This document shows, one piece after another, positions 31,412 through 34,721 of a stretch of DNA of 34,721 nucleotides; within the stretch, counting starts at the first letter, position 1, and each line of letters starts with the position of its first letter. A program made the position numbers and the translations under genes. The notes under the pieces were generated by a model that worked only from the letters and a program-made list of their open reading frames with translations, did not search any database and was not told the DNA's origin. Source of the DNA: Actinomycetes bacterium (GTDB lineage Bacteria > Actinomycetota > Thermoleophilia > Solirubrobacterales > 70-9); contig JAEZIQ010000071.1 of the NCBI GenBank assembly GCA_023436605.1, positions 1-34,721 of the forward strand, read 5' to 3'.

Positions 31412-32980
31412 ATGCGTGAGAAGAACCCCGAGACCCACGAAGAGAAGCTTGATTACCTGCGCGAGCTTCGAGAAGCCGCGATCAATTCCGCCTCTGCCGA
31501 GGCGGTCGAGAAGCACCATGCCAAGGGCAAGCTGACAGCCCGCGAACGGATCGACGTTCTGCTCGACCCCGGTTCGTTTGAAGAGCTGGACACCTTCGTC
31601 CGGCATCGCACCTACGACTTCGAGATGGACAAGCGCCGCCCCTGGGGTGACGCGGTGGTCACCGGCCACGGCACGATCGACGGCCGCAAGGTCTTCGTCT
31701 TCTCGCAGGACTTCACCGTCTTCGGCGGCTCGCTCGGCGAGGTGATGGCCGAGAAGATGTGCAAGGTGATGGACCTGGCCGCCAAGGTCGGGGCTCCGGT
31801 CATCGGCCTGAACGATTCCGGTGGCGCCCGGATCCAGGAGGGCGTCGTTTCGCTCGGGGCCTACGGCGACGTCTTCGCCCGCAACGTCGCTTCTTCCGGC
31901 GTGATCCCCCAGATCAGCGTGATCATGGGTCCCTGCGCCGGTGGCGCCGTCTACTCGCCGGCCATGACCGACTTCATCTTCATGGTCAAGGAGACCTCGC
32001 ACATGTTCATCACCGGCCCCGAGGTCATCAAGACCGTGACCGGCGAGGAAGTCGAGTTCGAGGAGCTCGGCGGCGCGATGACCCACAACTCGAAGTCCGG
32101 CGTCGCCCACTTTGCCGCCGACGACGAGGAAAGCTGCCTCGAGGACGTGCGCTACCTGATGAGCTTCCTGCCGCTCAACAACATGGAGCAGCCGCCCCAC
32201 TTCCCGAGCTCGGATGACCCCGAGCGGGAGGACGAGGACCTCGACACCTTCGTTCCGGACGACCCGAACAAGCCGTACGACATGCGGACCGTGGTCGCCA
32301 AGATCGTCGACGACGAGGAGTTCTTCGAGGTCCACGAGCACTTCGCCAAGAACATCATCTGCGGCTTCTCGCGCCTCGACGGCCACCCGGTCGGGATCGT
32401 CGGCAACCAGCCCGCCTTCAAGGCCGGCGTGCTTGACATCGAGTCGTCAGAGAAGGCGGCCCGGTTCGTCCGTACCTGTGATGCCTTCAACATCCCGATC
32501 ATCACCTTCACCGACGTTCCCGGTTTCATGCCCGGTACCGACCAGGAGTGGAACGGGATCATCCGTCACGGCGCCAAGCTGCTTTACGCCTACACCGAGG
32601 CCACCGTGCCGAAGCTGACCGTCGTCACCCGCAAGGCCTACGGCGGCGCCTACGACGTCATGGCTTCGAAGCACATGCTGGCCGACTTCAACTTCGCCTG
32701 GCCGACCGCCGAGGTCGCCGTGATGGGCGCGGAGGGCGCGGTCAACATCATCTACCGCAACGACATCAAGAACTCGCCCACCCCGGACGAGCGTCGGGCC
32801 ACCCTGATCGCCGACTACAAGGCGCACTTCGCGAACCCGTACGCGGCGGCCGAACGCGGCTACATCGATGACGTGATCGAACCCCGCCAGACCAGGCCGA
32901 AGCTGATCAAGGCTTTGCGGACCCTGGAGACCAAACGGGTCGCCCAGCCGCGGCGCAAGCACGGCAACATTCCGCTCTGA
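31412..32980 (+). CDS. pccB: Propionyl-CoA (acyl-CoA) carboxylase beta subunit, carboxyltransferase
   Basis: The 522-residue product is full length for the family. It moves CO2 from carboxybiotin to propionyl-CoA, giving methylmalonyl-CoA. The N-terminal half has AKGKLTARERID, NDSGGARIQEG (about 134-144) and GPCAGGAVYSPAMTDF (about 173-188), which form one oxyanion hole. The C-terminal half has FTDVPGFMPGTDQE and YGGAYDVM. Asp415 in that last motif is the position that, as I recall from Streptomyces enzymes, is Asp in propionyl-CoA-preferring PccB and Ile in the broader AccB. That favours propionyl-CoA. An insert of acidic residues (DDPEREDEDLD) lies near residue 270. The biotin/BC alpha subunit is not in the window. 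Confidence 0.95.
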   Translation: MREKNPETHEEKLDYLRELREAAINSASAEAVEKHHAKGKLTARERIDVLLDPGSFEELDTFVRHRTYDFEMDKRRPWGDAVVTGHGTIDGRKVFVFSQDFTVFGGSLGEVMAEKMCKVMDLAAKVGAPVIGLNDSGGARIQEGVVSLGAYGDVFARNVASSGVIPQISVIMGPCAGGAVYSPAMTDFIFMVKETSHMFITGPEVIKTVTGEEVEFEELGGAMTHNSKSGVAHFAADDEESCLEDVRYLMSFLPLNNMEQPPHFPSSDDPEREDEDLDTFVPDDPNKPYDMRTVVAKIVDDEEFFEVHEHFAKNIICGFSRLDGHPVGIVGNQPAFKAGVLDIESSEKAARFVRTCDAFNIPIITFTDVPGFMPGTDQEWNGIIRHGAKLLYAYTEATVPKLTVVTRKAYGGAYDVMASKHMLADFNFAWPTAEVAVMGAEGAVNIIYRNDIKNSPTPDERRATLIADYKAHFANPYAAAERGYIDDVIEPRQTRPKLIKALRTLETKRVAQPRRKHGNIPL

Positions 32981-32997
32981 TCCGGGTTGGGGGAACA

Positions 32998-34464
32998 GTG
33001 AAGCTGGTCCCCGCCAAATCGATTCTGACCCTGGTCCTCGCCCTCGGCGCGGCCCTCGGCTGCGTCGGTCTCGCCCTCGCCGCGACCTCCCAGGGGGCGA
33101 GCGGCGAGCGGCCCGGGTTCAGCACCACACCGGCCCTTTCGCCGGCCTTCGGCTGGGACCGGAGCGACTACGCGGTCCGCTGCGCCGGTGGGCCGACCAG
33201 GGTCGAAGTCGAGTCGCCGGACGGGTGGCGGGTCGCGGTCGGCTCCGCGGCGCCGCAGTCCGGGACCTTCTCGGTTGACCTCGCCCTGAAGCCGGGCCGG
33301 GCTTTCACCGTCCGGTTCATTCCCGAGACCGGCAACCCGGTCCGCCACTACTTCGTGCGCTGCCTGCCGGCCGATTTTCCCGAGTACAAGGTGACCGGTC
33401 ACTGGAAAGGTGGGCCCCGCCTGGTGGTAGCCCAGCTCCCCAACCAATACGCGGCAGCTTTCGACCGCAACGGCGCGCCGGTCTGGTGGTACCGCGCTCC
33501 GGATGGGAGTCCGAACGACGCCAAGCTGCTGTCCGACGGGACCCTCGCCTACGCACCGGTTCAGGGAGTCAATTTCCGCCGCTTCCAGATCCGCAGCCCG
33601 GAAGGGAAGGCGATCAGGACGGTCGAAGCGGCCGGCGGGCCGGGCACCGACATCCATGATCTCGTTCTCCTCAAGAACGGGAACTACCTGCTGGGAGCCC
33701 ACCGCCTGGTCCGCAACGTCGACACGAGCCGGTTCGGAGGCGACGCCAAAGCAACGATCGATACCGCCCAGCTGCAGGAACAGACCCCTTCCGGACGTCT
33801 CGTTTGGAAATGGGACGCCTACCCCAGGATCGGGCTGCGGGAAACCGGAAGATGGTGGAAGACGATCACCGGCTGGGGTCAGCCGTACGACGTCCATCAC
33901 TGGAACTCGATCGAACGGCGGGGCCGCAGCATCCTGCTCTCCTTCCGCCATCTGGATGCCGTCCTCGAGATTGACCGCCGCAGCGGCAGGATCCGCTGGA
34001 AGCTGGGTGGAGTGAAGACCAACCGGAGCCTGCGGGTGAAGGGCGACCGTCACCGCAGCTACCCGTTCGGCGGTCAGCACGACGCCCGGTACCAGTCGGG
34101 CGGGACCATCACCGCCTTCGACAACGCGACCAACCTGACCCGCCAGCAGCCGCGGGCCGTGCGCTTCCGGATTCAGCCACGGCGTCGTCTCGCCACCCTG
34201 GTCGACGAGGTCCGAGACCCGCAAGTCGGTGTGTCGGTCGGGATGGCGTCGGCCCGGCTGACCGGAGCCGGTTGGTTCATCGGCTGGGGCGCGATCGGGA
34301 GCCGGGGGATCGCCGGCGCCTACGGACTCTCCGGAGACCCCATTTTTCGCCTGATCACACCCGAAAGCTTCTCCTACCGGCTGAACCCGGTCAGCTCGAA
34401 GCGTCCGACCACCCAGCGACTGCGTAAAGCGATGAGCCGGATGGCCGGAGCCCAAGGTACGTAG
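32998..34464 (+). CDS. Secreted arylsulfotransferase-like (ASST) beta-propeller protein
   Basis: The 488-residue product has a signal peptide (about residues 8-29, ending LALAA). An N-terminal beta-sandwich-like part (about 40-125) comes first, then an ASST-type propeller. Family motifs are DIHDLVLLKNGNYLL (His220), YDVHHWNSIE (298-306), FRHLDAVLEIDRRSGRIRWKLGG and QHDARYQSGGTITAFDN (360-376). These match Arylsulfotran_2 proteins, where conserved His residues carry the sulfuryl group from a phenolic sulfate donor. Many actinobacterial members have no known substrate. The start is GTG at 32998 with GGGGGA just upstream, 17 nt after pccB, so the two are probably co-transcribed although the function differs. 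Confidence 0.85.
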   Translation: MKLVPAKSILTLVLALGAALGCVGLALAATSQGASGERPGFSTTPALSPAFGWDRSDYAVRCAGGPTRVEVESPDGWRVAVGSAAPQSGTFSVDLALKPGRAFTVRFIPETGNPVRHYFVRCLPADFPEYKVTGHWKGGPRLVVAQLPNQYAAAFDRNGAPVWWYRAPDGSPNDAKLLSDGTLAYAPVQGVNFRRFQIRSPEGKAIRTVEAAGGPGTDIHDLVLLKNGNYLLGAHRLVRNVDTSRFGGDAKATIDTAQLQEQTPSGRLVWKWDAYPRIGLRETGRWWKTITGWGQPYDVHHWNSIERRGRSILLSFRHLDAVLEIDRRSGRIRWKLGGVKTNRSLRVKGDRHRSYPFGGQHDARYQSGGTITAFDNATNLTRQQPRAVRFRIQPRRRLATLVDEVRDPQVGVSVGMASARLTGAGWFIGWGAIGSRGIAGAYGLSGDPIFRLITPESFSYRLNPVSSKRPTTQRLRKAMSRMAGAQGT

Positions 34465-34477
34465 AATCAGCCTCCGA
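34462..34477 (+). promoter_or_regulatory. -10 element overlapping the upstream stop codon
   Basis: TAGAAT (34462-34467) begins with the TAG stop of the arylsulfotransferase-like gene and ends 10 nt before the ATG at 34478. It is the closest match to TATAAT among these sites. Confidence 0.5.
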
Positions 34478-34681
34478 ATGACCAGCTTCTCGATCAGCCA
34501 GCCAGCCTCCCCCTCCGAGGCAGCCGCCATCGCCGCCGCAATCCAGCGGTTCAACGGCGACACCGCGGTCGCCGCCCCGTCCGAACCGGACGAGATGAAC
34601 CCCTGGCTCAAAGCCGCCCTCACCGAGGGCGTCTCAGCCAAGGAAGCCTTCGGTCCCGGCCAGCCCTTCGGCACCTTCTAG
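34478..34681 (+). CDS. Probable acyl-CoA carboxylase epsilon subunit
   Basis: The 67-residue protein has the short layout of actinobacterial AccE/PccE subunits. SPSEAAAIAAAIQRF forms an alanine-rich helix, then comes a Pro/Ala linker and NPWLKAALTEGVS with the conserved Trp near the C-terminus. In Streptomyces and Mycobacterium, epsilon subunits stabilise the alpha-beta carboxylase complex. Its presence here, one gene away from pccB, supports that role. The sequence is short and diverged, so a search is needed. ATG 34478 has TAGAAT 10 nt upstream and no Shine-Dalgarno, so a leaderless mRNA is likely. The biotin carboxylase subunit may follow beyond the window. Confidence 0.65.
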   Translation: MTSFSISQPASPSEAAAIAAAIQRFNGDTAVAAPSEPDEMNPWLKAALTEGVSAKEAFGPGQPFGTF

Positions 34682-34721
34682 TTCAAGTCGCCGACCGGCC
34701 CTCGCACTCCTGACCCCGAGC

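Noticed and set aside
32860..34674. 604-codon open frame on the minus strand
   Set aside because: It is antisense to pccB, the sulfotransferase-like gene and the epsilon-like gene, which all show family motifs.

Overview
The window reads as the chromosome of a GC-rich actinobacterium, most likely class Thermoleophilia (Solirubrobacterales or relatives). The main clues are the secreted collagen-like protein at 69-683, whose N-terminal type I recall from that group, an acyl-CoA carboxylase beta subunit with a tiny epsilon-like partner, and frequent GTG/TTG starts. The taxon call is from memory and was not searched. I see no rRNA, tRNA, CRISPR array, insertion sequence, phage gene or origin.

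Layout. (1) 1-4879, minus strand: secreted or surface proteins, comprising a collagen-like protein, a small ferredoxin-fold protein, a right-handed beta-helix protein and two tandem SGNH/GDSL esterases. (2) 4966-16502: the core of a surface-polysaccharide locus, with a UDP-xylose synthase, a GDP-4-keto-6-deoxymannose-reductase-like SDR, a methyltransferase, a Wzm/Wzt ABC exporter whose ATPase carries a cargo-binding-type C-terminal domain, a fused GT2/WsaF-like double glycosyltransferase, another GT2, a GT-C-like membrane protein, a PhyH-type dioxygenase and a hexapeptide acetyltransferase. (3) 16541-25903: three more class I methyltransferases and one zinc-ribbon methyltransferase, a StrF-type GT, a polyprenol-phosphate-type GT2 and two large polytopic GT-C-like proteins. 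(4) 25959-31386: two acyltransferase-3 membrane proteins flanking two tandem S51 (peptidase E-like) genes and a secreted protein. (5) 31412-34681: propionyl-CoA-type carboxylase beta subunit, a secreted arylsulfotransferase-like protein and a probable carboxylase epsilon subunit.

Working together (inference): regions 2-4 would make nucleotide sugars (UDP-xylose and probably GDP-rhamnose), assemble a methylated and acylated glycan on the cytoplasmic face, export it through Wzm/Wzt and decorate it outside with acyl groups. The SGNH esterases could remove or transfer those groups. Region 5 is central metabolism (methylmalonyl-CoA supply).

The most striking non-coding signal is a TAnnnT hexamer 6-10 nt upstream of the start codon in 11 of 31 genes, generally without a Shine-Dalgarno. 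This suggests widespread leaderless transcription. In several divergent pairs the two -10 elements abut or share a palindrome. The only gene-free stretch longer than 300 bases (17525-17906) is packed with palindromes and short direct repeats.
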